DNA of 64,000 bases from Sequoia sempervirens. Its lineage: Eukaryota; Streptophyta; Pinopsida; Cupressales; Cupressaceae. Under the pieces are notes generated by a model. That model saw only the letters and a program-made list of their open reading frames with translations. It did no database searches and was not told the DNA's origin. The stretch lies in contig VDFB02193867.1 of the NCBI GenBank assembly GCA_007258455.2, positions 573,662,395 to 573,726,394 on the forward strand. Direction: 5' to 3'. The position numbers and the translations under genes were made by a program. Below are positions 10,401 to 22,300 of the stretch, in pieces (position 1 is the stretch's first letter; each line of letters starts with the position of its first letter).

Positions 10401-12079
10401 TCTATTTTCTTGAGGAAACTAGATAGATTTAAACAAGTTAGTTTAGTTGTAGTTAATGATTTGCAAAACTAGAAAATCCTTAGCTGCAACGTTCGTGGTT
10501 TTTCTTAACCTTGTGCCTCTTCCAATTGAGAAAAAAAATATAGGATTTAGTTTACTTTTCTTTTCCACGCATTTCAGCAATAGGAGGGAGCTTACCCTCC
10601 TAATTTGAAGAGAACTCATTACGCAGTGTGCATAGTTGTCCATAACAATTTGCACTCCAAAGGTGTTAATTGTTACACCAACAACAACAAAAAATAAAAC
10701 TTCTTTTTCCTTGACCTTATTTATCTCTCAATACTGTTCTAAGGTCGTGTCCATTAATCTTTATCATACGCTATCCCATGACGCTCATTGTACATTCCTT
10801 TACTCTTTCCACTATCAAATGTGACATTGCATTGTCATTGATCACCATCATATTCAAGCTTTTCATTGTAAAAAGAGATTTTCATGATTATTTATTCTAT
10901 CATTCTTGGTATAATCAGGACTATTATATTCAAATCGGGTGAGGAAACTTAAAAACCATAATGATAGACCAAAGAAAGAATATTCAAGCTTTTCATGGTA
11001 AAAAGAGACCTCAATTCAATCACTATCATTCACAAAAGGTTAATGCCATTGTCAAACATTTATTGCATATCTTAAACTATGACAAGGGTTTAACGAGGGT
11101 TTTGAAGAATAGACCCTTGACAAGTTAACTCCATCATCATTTGTTGTCATTGTATCTATATTTAGCTCTCACTCCATTCCTTGCAGTTGTGATGCTTGGC
11201 TCTATCATATTTAACTCAGTTGGCTACTATCAAAGCTCCTTTTGACTATCATCTCTTCTTCTCATATTGGGTGTCATATTTTATATTGTATTTTGACCAA
11301 TTCTAGGCCACCACTCAATGTTGGAGAAGACAATAATGATCCCTCTAATGCACCTTTTTGAGAAATACAACAAAATAATGCCTTTTTTAAGAAAGACCTT
11401 ACAACTCATGATAAATTTTAAAAAAACAAAGGTTAATAATGCCTCCCATCAACATTTCAAGATAACCCTATATGTCACTAAGGAGTACAAAATCTCATGC
11501 AAAGAGACATTTAGTGACCAAAAACCCTATTGTGGACCTATTATTTTTTAACTCAAACTCTGCAACCACTTGAACATGTTGGAATTATTGATTTACCCCC
11601 ATGAGATGAAGAATGTAAAAAATGCCTCTCGATAGCTTTTTACTGAATGCAACTGAAACTTTTTGCAACATCTTAAACATTGTCCCCATGGTGAAATGGC
11701 TTGGAGATATGAAAAATTGAGAGAGGTTATTATAGAGGGACCCTATGTGACCCTATACCTTTAAATAGAACATTTGTAAGTGCCAAAGTTTCTAAGAAAT
11801 AGATAGTCAAAGTTTTCCACTTTTTGGCACTTAGGGCTCTTAAGAAAAAGCACCAACACAATGTAGTCTAGAAAGACCAAGCATGTTAGGGTGCTAAATA
11901 GGACATTTCCTAGCATAAACCCACCCACTCAAATGTTTTGGCACTATCAATTTGTCCCCATGATGAATAGAATGAAAATTATGCTACCAAGTATAACTTT
12001 ATCTTCAATGCATTTGACGCTTTTTGCAACATGTGAAAACTTGTCACCACATCCAAACAACTTGGAGATATAAAAAACT
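10401..12079. other. Non-coding, with short direct repeats
   Basis: Two direct repeats are visible. TATTCAAGCTTTTCATNGTAAAAAGAGA occurs at about 10851 and 10980. A diverged segment of about 150 bases occurs at 11571-11730 and 11925-12079, sharing CCCCATGATGAA-, CTTTTTGCAACAT- and CTTGGAGATAT-type stretches. No reading frame here shows a known domain. The stretch forms the left flank of the Copia-like insertion at 12080. Confidence 0.5.
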
Positions 12080-12805
12080 TGTTGAAAACCCAAAATATTG
12101 AGAGGGGGGTGAATCAGTATTCTTTGAAACCACTTAAACATTTAAAAATTCATTCCACAACATATTCAATTTGCAGTAGGAAAGGAAAGCAAGAAAGCAA
12201 CCATCAAAAGCACATGACACATGAACACCAAATTTTTACATGGAAAACCCAAAAAGGGAAAAACCACAGTGAGGATTGGCTCACAATATATTATAACCAA
12301 TTACAACATATTATAGAAAATCTCATTGCCCATAAAATGAAAGAAATATAGAGGGGGTGGCTCATTGTCAAGATTTGAACTACTACAATTGCATCTATAA
12401 CATGCAGGAATTATAAAGTTCCACTGAAGGTCAATATACAAAGTTTACAAACTTCATACAGTTTTTCTCTAATACTCTACTCTTCTCTGAAATCACATTG
12501 CATTCACACAATTCACATCAACACTTTTATTTTCTCTATCATCATACTCCAACACCAAAAATATCTTATACTTATACCCATTACATCTGAAAACTCTTGC
12601 AACATCAATTAGGTTAGCCTAATTAGATGTAGCATGGAAAATAATAACTTTTCAGACCAAAAAATAATTCACACCATAATCAAAACTTATAATGAACTCA
12701 AATAGGTCACCATGGACCTATAATAGCTCCCACATATTGCGTCAACACTTTTTTAAACTCCACATACCCTTAAACATATTAGGTCGGCACTGTTGGAGAC
12801 CTAAC
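12080..12805 (-). mobile_element. 3' LTR of the Copia-like element
   Basis: It is paired with the split 5' LTR. 12080-12355 aligns with 19065-19353 (AGAGGGGGGTGAATCAGTAT, GGAAAACCCAAAAAGGGAAA, AGCACATGACACATGAACAC). 12355-12805 aligns with 33210-33665 (AAGATTTGAACTACTACAAT, TCATACTCCAACACCAAAAA, AGGTCACCATGGACCTATAA with small changes). The left end TGTTGAA is the minus-strand end CA. Confidence 0.8.
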
Positions 12806-14140
12806 ATCAAAATAATCCAATTAATCATTCTCGAACCATCACACGAACCTCCAAACTTCATGCCACTTGGAACTTAGATTCAACAAACACTTGTAAACGC
12901 CTCCAAAAATATACAAGACCAAATATTACTCTAAGGTGAAGTGCAGACTTAGCAAAAAATGTACTCTGCATTGGCAAACACTGTCACTAGCAAACCAAAT
13001 ATTTTGTTACTCATAAATTTTACACCAAAGGGAAAAAGGCATGAAACTTTGGATTTATATTCCTCTAAAATCCAACAAAATTACCTTAGAACCACATAGT
13101 GAAATTATTCAAGTTAGAATAATTCAGACAAAAAATTGGATGCTTTGTATACTAAAAACTATGTTTTGACACTTAGTCAATTCTTCCACTCAACTTTCTG
13201 CACTAGATCAAAACTTCTTGCATATATGCATTGGATTATCATTCTCATACACACTCGTTCTTCACCAATTGGTCTACACATCAATATTCATATCAAACCA
13301 CAATGTTGACATCAATGACAACACTGTATCTGCATACAAGTATATCAATGACAAACTTCCAACAATCTCCCCGATTGTCATGGATGGAAACATGCATCCA
13401 TTCTTCTCCAAAACTTTTTAACTACTCTCCCCCTTTGACATCAAGGTAAAATGATGCAAATTTTTTTTTTTATCTTTGTTCCCCCTTTGAAATCACTCAT
13501 AAACATTTTATCGGATTGCATACATACTCCCCCTGACTAATATATACATGTATGAATGAGAGTAAAAAAAATTTAAAAACCTAACCAACTCCTCCTAATA
13601 GTGTTATCCATCAGATCAGATCAAAATTTGCACTGAGACACTATCCTCTAACATCAGTATATATATAATGAAGTTTGAAATGCATAAAAATGGAAGAAAT
13701 ATACATAGATTAACCAAAAGAAGTGTTTGATACCTGCAATTTTCTAAGGTGTGATTGCCAAAGTTTCTTGCCTTCTTCCCATTCCTTCTTGGCTATGCCA
13801 AGCATGCAACTCTATGCTTCAAACTCCACGAGGAGTTCTCCATCATCTAAAGTACTGGGTACCAGATTCATCTTGATTATCTTCTCCGTACTTGTTAGAG
13901 CAGTGGATACAAATGTAAAATTTGGATTTACTAGCTATCTAAGATGTCCAAACTATGTTGTGATCCTTTCTCTTTGCTCTTGCAGCTAGAAGAATTGTTC
14001 ATGTAAGTTTTCAATTACTAATCTTGTGTTCCCATCTACATCATCCACCAGATCATAAGCACCATATTCCTTATCAATCTGGGACTCAATGGAGTCCATC
14101 TCATCCTTAATACTCTGTCAAACTAGGCCATTTCATGCAA
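12806..14140 (-). other. Copia-like interior, 3' non-coding part
   Basis: No domain is recognisable on the minus strand. Several short pyrimidine-rich runs ending in CTCCCCCTTTGA occur around 13425-13540 on the + strand, that is, purine-rich on the element's sense strand. One of these could have served as polypurine tract, but none lies directly beside the LTR. Confidence 0.4.
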
Positions 14141-14142
14141 AA

Positions 14143-15410
14143 TTAGAATAAAAACTTAGCTTCCACAACAAAATTTTGCACATCTTTAAGGTTGTCCTGA
14201 AATTTGTTATGTGTAGTAGCACATTTCTCTGTTATGTCCATCAACCTTTTGCCATTCATCTTCTTATCAATATCCTCTAGTTTCTTCTTTAATCCACTAG
14301 AATACTCTTTGAATGAATCAAGTAGAAGCTTCAAATATTCCATACCGAACAAAGAATTATCAACACTTGCACCTGGTATGCTCTCCTATACCACCTTCAC
14401 TGCTTCATTAATAAGCTTTGTGCTCTTCTGATGTGTTTGCATGATTTATTTCCACACAGAGGCATGGAATGCATTGCCTACTATAATTTGTGCAGAGGAG
14501 ATATCTTATACATATCAACCTTCCCTTGTTGCATTAGAAGATGTAGTAACTGGATAGACACAATAGGTTGGAATTAGAGCTACATTTTCAACAGGTTCTT
14601 CAATGAATCTTCGGAGGTACTGGAAGATTCACCAATTTTTTTCACATTCTCTTCTGTATCCTTCATTTCCAAAGCCTTTTCCTTGTCATCAATGTTTCTT
14701 TCTACTCTTCTTCATTGCTTTTCTTAGCATTGTCAGGCTTTTCCTCATTCTTATTTTCTTCATCAATTGATTCTTCATTGTTATTTGGAGGCATATTCAT
14801 CTTTGGGTTGTCTTGTATTGCTTCTTCAACAAAATTCCTTTTAGATTATGGAGGAGGGGAGTTATGAACTATAGGTGCATCCTCCTTGAATGTCTTTATA
14901 CCCTTTCCTTCATCTGTAATGTTTTCTCCACCAGTAAAATCTTCTCCTGCAACATTTTCTTTCACATCCAGAAAGTTTTCATTCTACACATTTACCTATG
15001 TTCCATGCTCGTGTTGAGCACCATCTTGTTGTGCTTCTTCTATTACATTAACTTTTGGAGTAGGCATATCAACATGTACTTGCTCTTCTCTATTTAGACC
15101 CATGCCAAAATCCTTTGCCAAATTGGCAACCTTCTCCACATTTTCTTTTCGAAGCCTCTCAAGATCATTGTGACCTCTGCTCATGAGGGTAGTTACCCTT
15201 TGCTTGGTTCATAACTCATTATATAATTGAGCCAATATAGCTTTATTTTCATCAGATAATGTGACACTAACCTTCTCAAAAGAAAAAGATCTCAACTTTG
15301 CTTCTTTATTGACAGCTTCTTGTTTTCTAGCATATAATACATTCTTCAATTCTTTAGGCAACTGACTTTCTATGTTCTTCAAGTTGACCTCAAATGCAAC
15401 TATATATTTA
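14143..15410 (-). pseudogene. Coiled-coil Lys/Glu-rich ORF remnant of the Copia-like element
   Basis: Minus-strand frames encode charged helical segments: 14352-14143 (FKEYSSGLKKKLEDIDKKMN), 15184-14996 (DLERLRKENVEKVANLAKDF) and a further open stretch to about 15410 (ESQLPKELKNVL, VTLSDENKAILAQL). Heptad-like spacing of Leu/Ile/Val suggests coiled coil. Frames are broken by stops and shifts. These are the 3' continuation of the ORF at 15672-17506 and are interrupted by a short LTR-like insertion at 15422-15669. Function is unknown. Confidence 0.45.
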
Positions 15411-15421
15411 AAAATTGCTTC

Positions 15422-15669
15422 TTGTTAGGGTTAGAAATGGCAGATATCTAACAATTAAATGCATATTTAATTAATAAACAGATAAACTAAAACACACACT
15501 AAATAAATTATAACACAGAGAATTTAGCGTGGTTCACCCAATCTGGGCTACATCCACCAAACCAAAACCATCCAATGATTTTATTATCCAGTGCAAAACC
15601 TATTACAATCTTGTGAATAATTGTGTTTTTCATCATACTGTAACCCCCATCCGAACCCCTTTTTAACAA
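15422..15669 (+). mobile_element. Short solo LTR or TRIM-like insertion (about 247 bp)
   Basis: The unit runs from TTGTTAGGG to TTTTAACAA, with a 6-base terminal inverted repeat TTGTTA/TAACAA that contains the LTR-type TG...CA. Flanks are GCTTC on the left and GCTTA on the right, a 5-base target duplication with one mismatch. It contains GCGTGGTTCACCCAATCTGG and CTACATCCACC, wording typical of plant LTR leaders. It interrupts the minus-strand coiled-coil frame. It could be the solo LTR of a small Copia or TRIM element; no second copy is in the window. Confidence 0.5.
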
Positions 15670-15671
15670 GC

Positions 15672-17506
15672 TTAGAAGCTTCCATTTTCATCTACAATGG
15701 TGTATAATGCAACAGTCTCCTTTAACATTCCATGCTCCACAATTCCATTAAACAAAGCATCTAATCTCATAGGGAAATGCTTACTTGCTAGAGTCTTCTT
15801 TTTCTTTTTCTTGTCTTTCGGTGTCTTCTCTATTTTCTTCTCCCTCATGTGAATCATAAAGGTTTGTTTTTCCTTGTATACTTCTTCCTAATTTTATATA
15901 TCCATAATTTCAATTTTTATCTTCTTTATGCTTGTTTCTCCTTGTGATGCTTCAGATTTCCTTTTTCGGACCAACTGTGGTCCTTCTTTTACTTCTTCCT
16001 CATTATCAATGTTTACTCCCAATTATGTTTCTCTTGTCTTTACTCTTCTCCTTTGAGGAGATCCTTGTTGCTTTGTCAAGTCTACCTTTTCCTTCACAAG
16101 TATACTTTGTTGCTTTGTCAGAGTAAAATTTTCTTTCACAGAGGTACTTGTCTATTTTTCTAGAGTAATTGGATCCTTTCTCTTTGTTTCACTGGCTAAT
16201 GGCATAGTCCCAAAGGACTTGGGGACAACAAGAGAGGTGGTAGTTGTCCTACCAGATCTCCTAACATTGGATGAACCTCCCGGAGGGCCAAACATGCTCT
16301 TGTCTTTCTCTACTTGCTCCTTTGTGAGGCCCATTACCTCTACAAATTATGTACTCATCTTCTCAATAGATTTTTTTATCAATTTCTCCCTTTGTTGCAT
16401 GTGCACCTCCATATAATTCTCCTCATAGGTGTCATGTCTCTCCTCAAATGTGTCTTTAGTTTTGCTCAACATAAAGTATACTGAACCAATAACTTCTTCC
16501 TCTATAATCTCATATCCCATCTTTGAGATCCAAATATTCCTAGGCTCAACAAACTGTATGATGCAACAATCTTTTGTCACCAAGAAGGTGATATCATTCT
16601 TGTACTTTTCTACCATTGTTTAGGGAATCCTTTCTTTGGCTTGCATGTTATTTTGAAAGGTCTTAAAGAATCCCCATAAAGCAGTCTCCTGTGCATTTGA
16701 ATCACCCAACCTCATCAAATGGTCTCTTATATGGTGCCATAGTTATGTCCTTCAACCAAACTACGTTCCTTGTTCCAAGAACCTCATTTAAGAAGTAAAA
16801 TAGTAAACAGATGATCAAAGTACCAAACTTGAAAGGGTACTTCGAGTCCTTAGTATTCTGGATATTTTCAATCAATTGTTCCCTCAATAACTCACACAAA
16901 TCATAATATACACCTTTCACAACCATCTCATTAGCAGTATTAATAGTAGTTGCAGACACTAAATTTTCTTTATCATTGAAGTATATCTTGTATCTTATGT
17001 CTGTAATTATTAGGGATCTTCTATCATATTTCACACCAGTTAACTCACCACTTCATTCTTCAATGATTTAAGCACTAAAACTGGTCCAATTGAACATAAT
17101 CCTATAACAACTCTGATTTCCTCTTTATTGATCTTGAGTGAGGTATATCAAGCCAAATGAATCTATCATGGATTTTGTTGAGGGTATACCTTACCCACAC
17201 ATCATTGCAACAAAAGTTAAGGAAATAGTTCCACACATCAAGATTCTTTTTTTCCAAGCTCTCAAATTTTTATTTCATCTCAAAGTAATCTCTGGTGAGT
17301 TCATTAACCCACACATCACCCAATTTAGAGTGATCATATTCTTCCAACTTCACATGTATGTATACCCATATATCTTCTATATGTAAAACACCATATGGAA
17401 TGTGGAAAAATGCTCCATCTAGATCATCCACCAGGAATTTATTAGGATGTTGTTTGAATTTAGGATGGGTATGACCTAGTACCTCAACTACTTGTGGTGT
17501 ATACAT
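15672..17506 (-). pseudogene. Unknown transposon-type ORF carried by the Copia-like element
   Basis: Several minus-strand frames in tandem look like one decayed protein, read from 17506 downwards. 17506-17270 has a folded-looking part (HIPYGVLHIEDIWVYIHVKL). 17034-16702 has YKIYFNDKENLVSATTINTA and FKFGTLIICLLFYFLNEV. 16616-16347 has KNDITFLVTKDC and a charged helix. 16334-16152 is Ser/Thr/Arg-rich, and 15857-15672 contains KDKKKKKK. The KFGxLxxCLxFYF-type hydrophobic stretch is one I associate with uncharacterised ORFs common in plant transposons. It is not a retroviral Pol domain. Frames change several times, so it cannot be functional here. Confidence 0.45.
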
Positions 17507-18049
17507 TCTCCAACACTTAAAAACATTTCTAAGAACTTAGTGCAAGATAGAAGTCTATAAATACCTTTTGATCACTTTCCGATTAGGGTTTTCCGTGCAA
17601 GAACTTCTAAAATGATTCACCTCACTCTTTCACTGCTCTTCTCTCCTCAAATGCTCATTTTCAAATGACATAGATTATATATGAAATCACTTATAAACCT
17701 TTTTGAACTAACCTAATTCACATTGAATGCACGTTTTGAAAATATGATAAAACCCTAACTGTATGCACAATCAACTTCAAATGCTCTGCAAACTTCCACA
17801 ACTCAATATTTTCAAGATAAAGTTTTTTTTTGTTAATGTTCCCCCTAAGCCAAAGCTTTCTTGTTAGTTTCCAAAGGAAACATCTACACCAGATGTTGGT
17901 ATAGACTCAAGCTTAGTATCACTGTCTTCCTTTTTTCTCCAGATCTTTTCCATCTCTTTCTTCATCTCTACCAGATCTGCATTTTTCACTAGATCATTCT
18001 TCTTTGTCAAATTATTCTTCTTCACATTCTTTCTTCTTCAAAATTTGGA
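17507..18049 (-). other. Copia-like interior between gag and the unknown ORF
   Basis: Only short broken frames occur on either strand. A Lys/Glu-rich minus-strand stretch around 17900-18020 may continue the gag C-terminus. No protease motif (D-T/S-G) was found where one would be expected. Confidence 0.35.
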
Positions 18050-18345
18050 GATGCCCTAGTCTATTGTAATTGTAACAAGTGACAACATTTTGAATAATCT
18101 TACTTCCACCCATTTTGGATCTGCATTGATTATTTTTATGCCCAAATCAGTAGCCATTGAAAGATTGAAACCTCATACCATTGCTCTAACCATTCACCAT
18201 TTGAATTCTACATTCACTAGCCCTATGACCAAATATTTTGCATGTAAAACATTTATTGAGAAAAGATGAAACATTTTGATTCATTATGCTTCTATATTCC
18301 ATAGCCTTATGTCCAAATTTATTGTAGGAATAACAAAAATCATTA
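18050..18345 (-). pseudogene. Gag nucleocapsid with four tandem CCHC-type knuckles
   Basis: On the minus strand one frame carries four regularly spaced knuckle remnants. The first is CYSYNKFGHKAMEY (second and fourth Cys changed to Tyr). The second, CFTCKIFGHRASEC, is an intact CX2CX4HX4C. The third is broken (FGHKNNQC, preceded by a stop), and the fourth is CYNYNRLGHLQ, with the terminal Cys lost. Cys-to-Tyr is a single G-to-A change, in keeping with decay of methylated DNA. The knuckles bind genomic RNA in Copia and Ty3 Gag. They follow the coiled-coil Gag segment at 18549-18990. Confidence 0.7.
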
Positions 18346-18548
18346 AAAGATAAGTACCTTTGTGCATTTTATTATTTGATAGGTGGTCTTTTGAAGTCTT
18401 TCATTTGATTTCAGACCTTGTTGTCATTGTTCTTCTTGTCTCCAATATTTTTTTGTTCAGTATTATTCTTTTCAACACTTGATGTCAGATATGCTTTTGA
18501 ACTTTCTCCTTTTATAAACCCTAATCCACCTTTGTCTTTAGAATTCTT

Positions 18549-19020
18549 CTAATTTGCAATCATTTCATCAATCATTGTATAGATCATCTTGAACTTATCT
18601 TCTTGATTATTTGCTTTCTCTAGATCTGATCTCAAGTTTGCAACTTCAAGTTTTGAGCATTCTTCAAATTTTATTTTCATCTTAGCATTCATACATTCTT
18701 CAACTCTTTTTCCTTCTTCTACTTGCACTTTCAAACATAATTGTTTCATTTGATTACTTCAGCTACTCATTAACTTCCTTATGTCTTTCTCTAAATTTCT
18801 TGATTTTTTCTCTCAATTTTCTAATGCATTCATTTGCTTCCTTGACATTTTCCTTTAGATATTTGTTCTCACTTTCAGTCCTTTCCAAATCTTCAAGGGC
18901 TATTTTGAGTTCTCCATTCATGTCAACCATGTAATCTTCTTCAGTGAATCCAATAATAGGAATTTATTTTGGAGTAGGATATATTCTAACAACCATGTGT
19001 TCGATCTCCAAGACCTTGCT
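18549..19020 (-). pseudogene. Copia-like Gag, coiled-coil part
   Basis: The minus-strand frame from about 18990 downward encodes MVDMNGELKIALEDLE-type and then VEECMNAKMKIKFEECSKLE and LRSDLEKANNQEDKFKMIYT, a strongly charged helix. It begins about 30 bases inside the primer site and precedes the zinc knuckles, so it is Gag by position. Several stops break it. No retrotransposon gag core motif is clear, so the class assignment relies on the LTR and primer site. Confidence 0.5.
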
Positions 19021-19046
19021 TAAGTGATTAAGCTTCTTCCAAGGAA

Positions 19047-19062
19047 CCAAGCTCTAATACCA
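19047..19062 (-). promoter_or_regulatory. Primer-binding site, initiator tRNA-Met type
   Basis: On the minus strand the sequence reads TGGTATTAGAGCTTGG, one base from the common plant Copia primer site TGGTATCAGAGCTTGG. It lies two bases inside the LTR end (AACA at 19068-19065). This fixes the element's direction as leftward. Confidence 0.85.
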
Positions 19063-19064
19063 AT

Positions 19065-19353
19065 TGTTGAACACTTAGAATACTAAGAGGGGGGATGAAT
19101 CAGTATTCTCTTAAACCACTTAAACATTTGTAGTAGGAAAGGAAAGCATGAAAGCAACCATCAAAAGCACATGACACATGAACACTAAATTTTTATGTGG
19201 AAAACTCAAAAAGGGAAAAACCATGGTGAGGATTAGCTCACAATATATTATAACCAGTTACAACATATTACAAAAATGCTCACTGCAGGTGGACTCACTA
19301 TCCTAGTAGACTCACTGCCCACAAAATGAAAGAAAGATAGAAGAAAGGGGCGA
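19065..19353 (-). mobile_element. 5' LTR of the Copia-like element, inner (U5-side) part
   Basis: It aligns with 12080-12355. The sequence is cut at 19353 by the left end of element A and resumes at 33210. Confidence 0.8.
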
Positions 19354-22300
19354 TGTTATGCCTTGCATACACACCCCAAATTTTTGCTTAGAAAAGTCAG
19401 GGACCCCCTCTGCTTTCCTTCATTTTTTTGTATGGTTTTGTTGTGTTTGTGCTTCGTCATTCTTGTTTCTTGTATTTTCCCTCTTTTCCTTGTTTTCTTT
19501 TCTCTCTATTAGAATCAGGTTTCAAAACTAAACTTGAACTTGTCTTCGAGAGAGTGTTCAAGTTTCGGGTGTTGTTTCGAATCCTTTCTCTGCTTGTTTT
19601 CCTTTTCCTCATTCATTTAAGAATTGGATGTTGAACCGGAACTGGAACCTTGAACCTCTTTGATGGTTCATGTTTTTGGTTCTTACCTGATCTCAATTCC
19701 TTCTACCTTAGTTTCTTTTTTGTTTTGTTCTATTTCAGAATCAGATATCGAACTAAAATTGAAACCTTAAACCTAATCAAGGTTCATGTTATTGGTTCCA
19801 ACCCTATCTTGATTTTTTCTTTTGTTTGTGTGTTTGCCTTTCAGGTTTGGGTTTTGGATTGGAACCAACACCTTGCACTTTTTGAAGGTTTGTGTGCCAA
19901 TTTTGTTCCCGATCCCAATTTTTGCTTTTCCTTCGCGGGTTGTTCGAGTTCTCATTCCATGTCTGGTCCCAATCTCGATCCCCATCTTTTCATTGTCAGC
20001 CTTTCGTCTTGTTGTCTCATTTGGTCATTTTGGTCTTCTCTGTCTTATTTTTGTGGCATGTGTTCGTTTTCATGTCGCCTCTTCGTTTTCGGCTTCGTGG
20101 TTCTTCTAGTTTTGATTACCATTGTCTTTTGTTTTGTTGTTTGGTCTTTACGTCGTTTGTTCGTCAGTTTTCCTTGTCATCGTGTCATCATTTTTGTCTT
20201 TCCGATTTTTGTCGTCTTTGTCCTTTTTGTTTGTCTTGTCTTAGAGTTAGAAAAAAAAAAGTAAAAAATGTTTAAAATGCAAAAAAAATCAAAAACATAG
20301 AAAATACAAAAAAACAATTAGAAAATAAATATAAATATATAAATTTTAAAGATTTTAAAATATAAAAGTTTAAAATATATAAAATAATTGATCTTTTAAA
20401 TTTAAAATAAATAAACCTTTTAAAAAAAGAAATAAGCAAATTCAAAATTTAAAGGTTTTAAAAGAAAAAATCAATAAAAATCTTTTTTAAATTTAACAAG
20501 ATTTAAAGAATCATAAAAAGCTAAAAACAAAAAAAACAAAGAAAAAGGAATTAAAATGTAAAAAAAATAAAGTTCCATAGCTGGATTTTCACCCAACCCC
20601 ACCACTCATTGAAGAAGGGAAAGATTTTAATCAATAAAATAAAACAGTTTGTTGGGCCCCAATGGCCCCATTGGAAAAAAAAATGCAAATATCCATGTTT
20701 TAATTTTTTCCCCACTCCCGAACCCGCAAAGTCAAAAGGATTTAAACATTTAAAACTTGAACCATAAAATTAAAGAACTGTCAGGATTCACATCTCGAAA
20801 GAAAGTAGGAACATCCATTGCAAAAAATGCTCAGGTGCTCACTCCTAGCCCAACCCCAAAATGCACACGGCAAAGATTTTTGAAATTTAGAATTCGGAAC
20901 CCAAACAAAACTTAGCACAAAAGTTGAAAATGTTCCAGGTGCAGGGATCAATCCAAAACCTGAACCCACATGAAATTGAAAGGCAATGAAAGAAAGTGTG
21001 TGCGAGAGTCAAAGTTTTTATCGCACTTAAAAGAAAGTTCCTCTAAACTTTAGAGCCCCGCGTGCAAAATATTTTTGACCCCACTCGCTCTCGACCAAAT
21101 AACTATTCTCGTTCTAGCATGGAAAGCCATGCTTGAAGGTAAATGCACTAAATGATTTGTAGAAAAGGCTTTGAAAACTTCAACATGAATGCACAGTGGC
21201 AGAGTATGGAAACATGGAACCACAATAGATACATGAGAACTATTAATCAAATTCCTAGAAGTAGTATGGTCTTAGGAACACTTAATTGCAGAAAACGTAG
21301 AAAATGGATCTACAAATTAAATGTTGCAACTTTTTGGGAGCCATGGAACAAGGTATTAATGTCCTTCATGGCATGAAATTCAAAAGGATATTTTTTATCG
21401 AATGCTATTGTTGCAACTGCCTTGGTAGAAATATGTGAAAAAATATGAAAGAGAATAGAAGGCATGCTTATTGTTTGACAAAATGCATCAATGAAATGAT
21501 GCACTATGAGATGCCAGAATTGCGGGTTATGCACAGAACGAGTCTGATGAGAAAGTATGTAGAAATTTTCAAGAAAATTTTGTTCTCCAATGGAATAAGG
21601 CCAATTCCCACACTATTCACTAACACCCACTTAGCCTGTGAAGACACAAGGCCTATGAAATGTTTGATAAAAGACCTCAAAGATCTAAGGCAATGTAGTT
21701 TCATGGAACACAACGCCACTATCATAGGCTAAGCATGTGAACTATTTGATAGATCCTTGAAAGAAATGTGATCTCATGCAGGACGTGAAGATGCTAAGTG
21801 GGGGTCGATGAAAAGGAGTCTTAATAAACTTATGTTGTTGTAGTTAACAAGTGCCCTGATTAACATGAATGGAATATGTGGAGGCATGCTCAAAACAAAA
21901 AAAATCTTTTAAAAGGGGAGTGCATCACTAGAAGCATGATCTCATGCCACACCATGATTGTAAGATATTTATAAATGGTGTTGATTTGAATGCCATATCA
22001 AAACATGTGGCTTGAGATGATTGCAAAGGCGACACAATTTAATAAAAAAATGGATTATAAAAAAATGCTTGGAAGAATGCCTCGACGAGATCTCATCTCA
22101 TGGATGCAACGTGGTTTCATGGACACCATAATTTTTGCACAAAATGTAATTGTGAAAAATCTTTAAATCTTTCAAGCATACACAATGGAAATGGAAGCAT
22201 TGTAGTAAGGTACATGAAATGTTTGACAAAATGCCTAGAAGAGATGGCATCTAAAAGAATGCAATGATCATAGGATCTGCACAAAATGGAATTTGTTGAA

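Noticed and set aside
19650..20275. Overlapping long hydrophobic frames that look like multi-span membrane proteins
   Set aside because: They lie in the pyrimidine-rich part of an LTR, occur in all + frames, and the sister LTR at 28.8-29.3 kb has the same feature with different breaks. The composition (Phe, Leu, Ser, Val from T/C codons) explains them.
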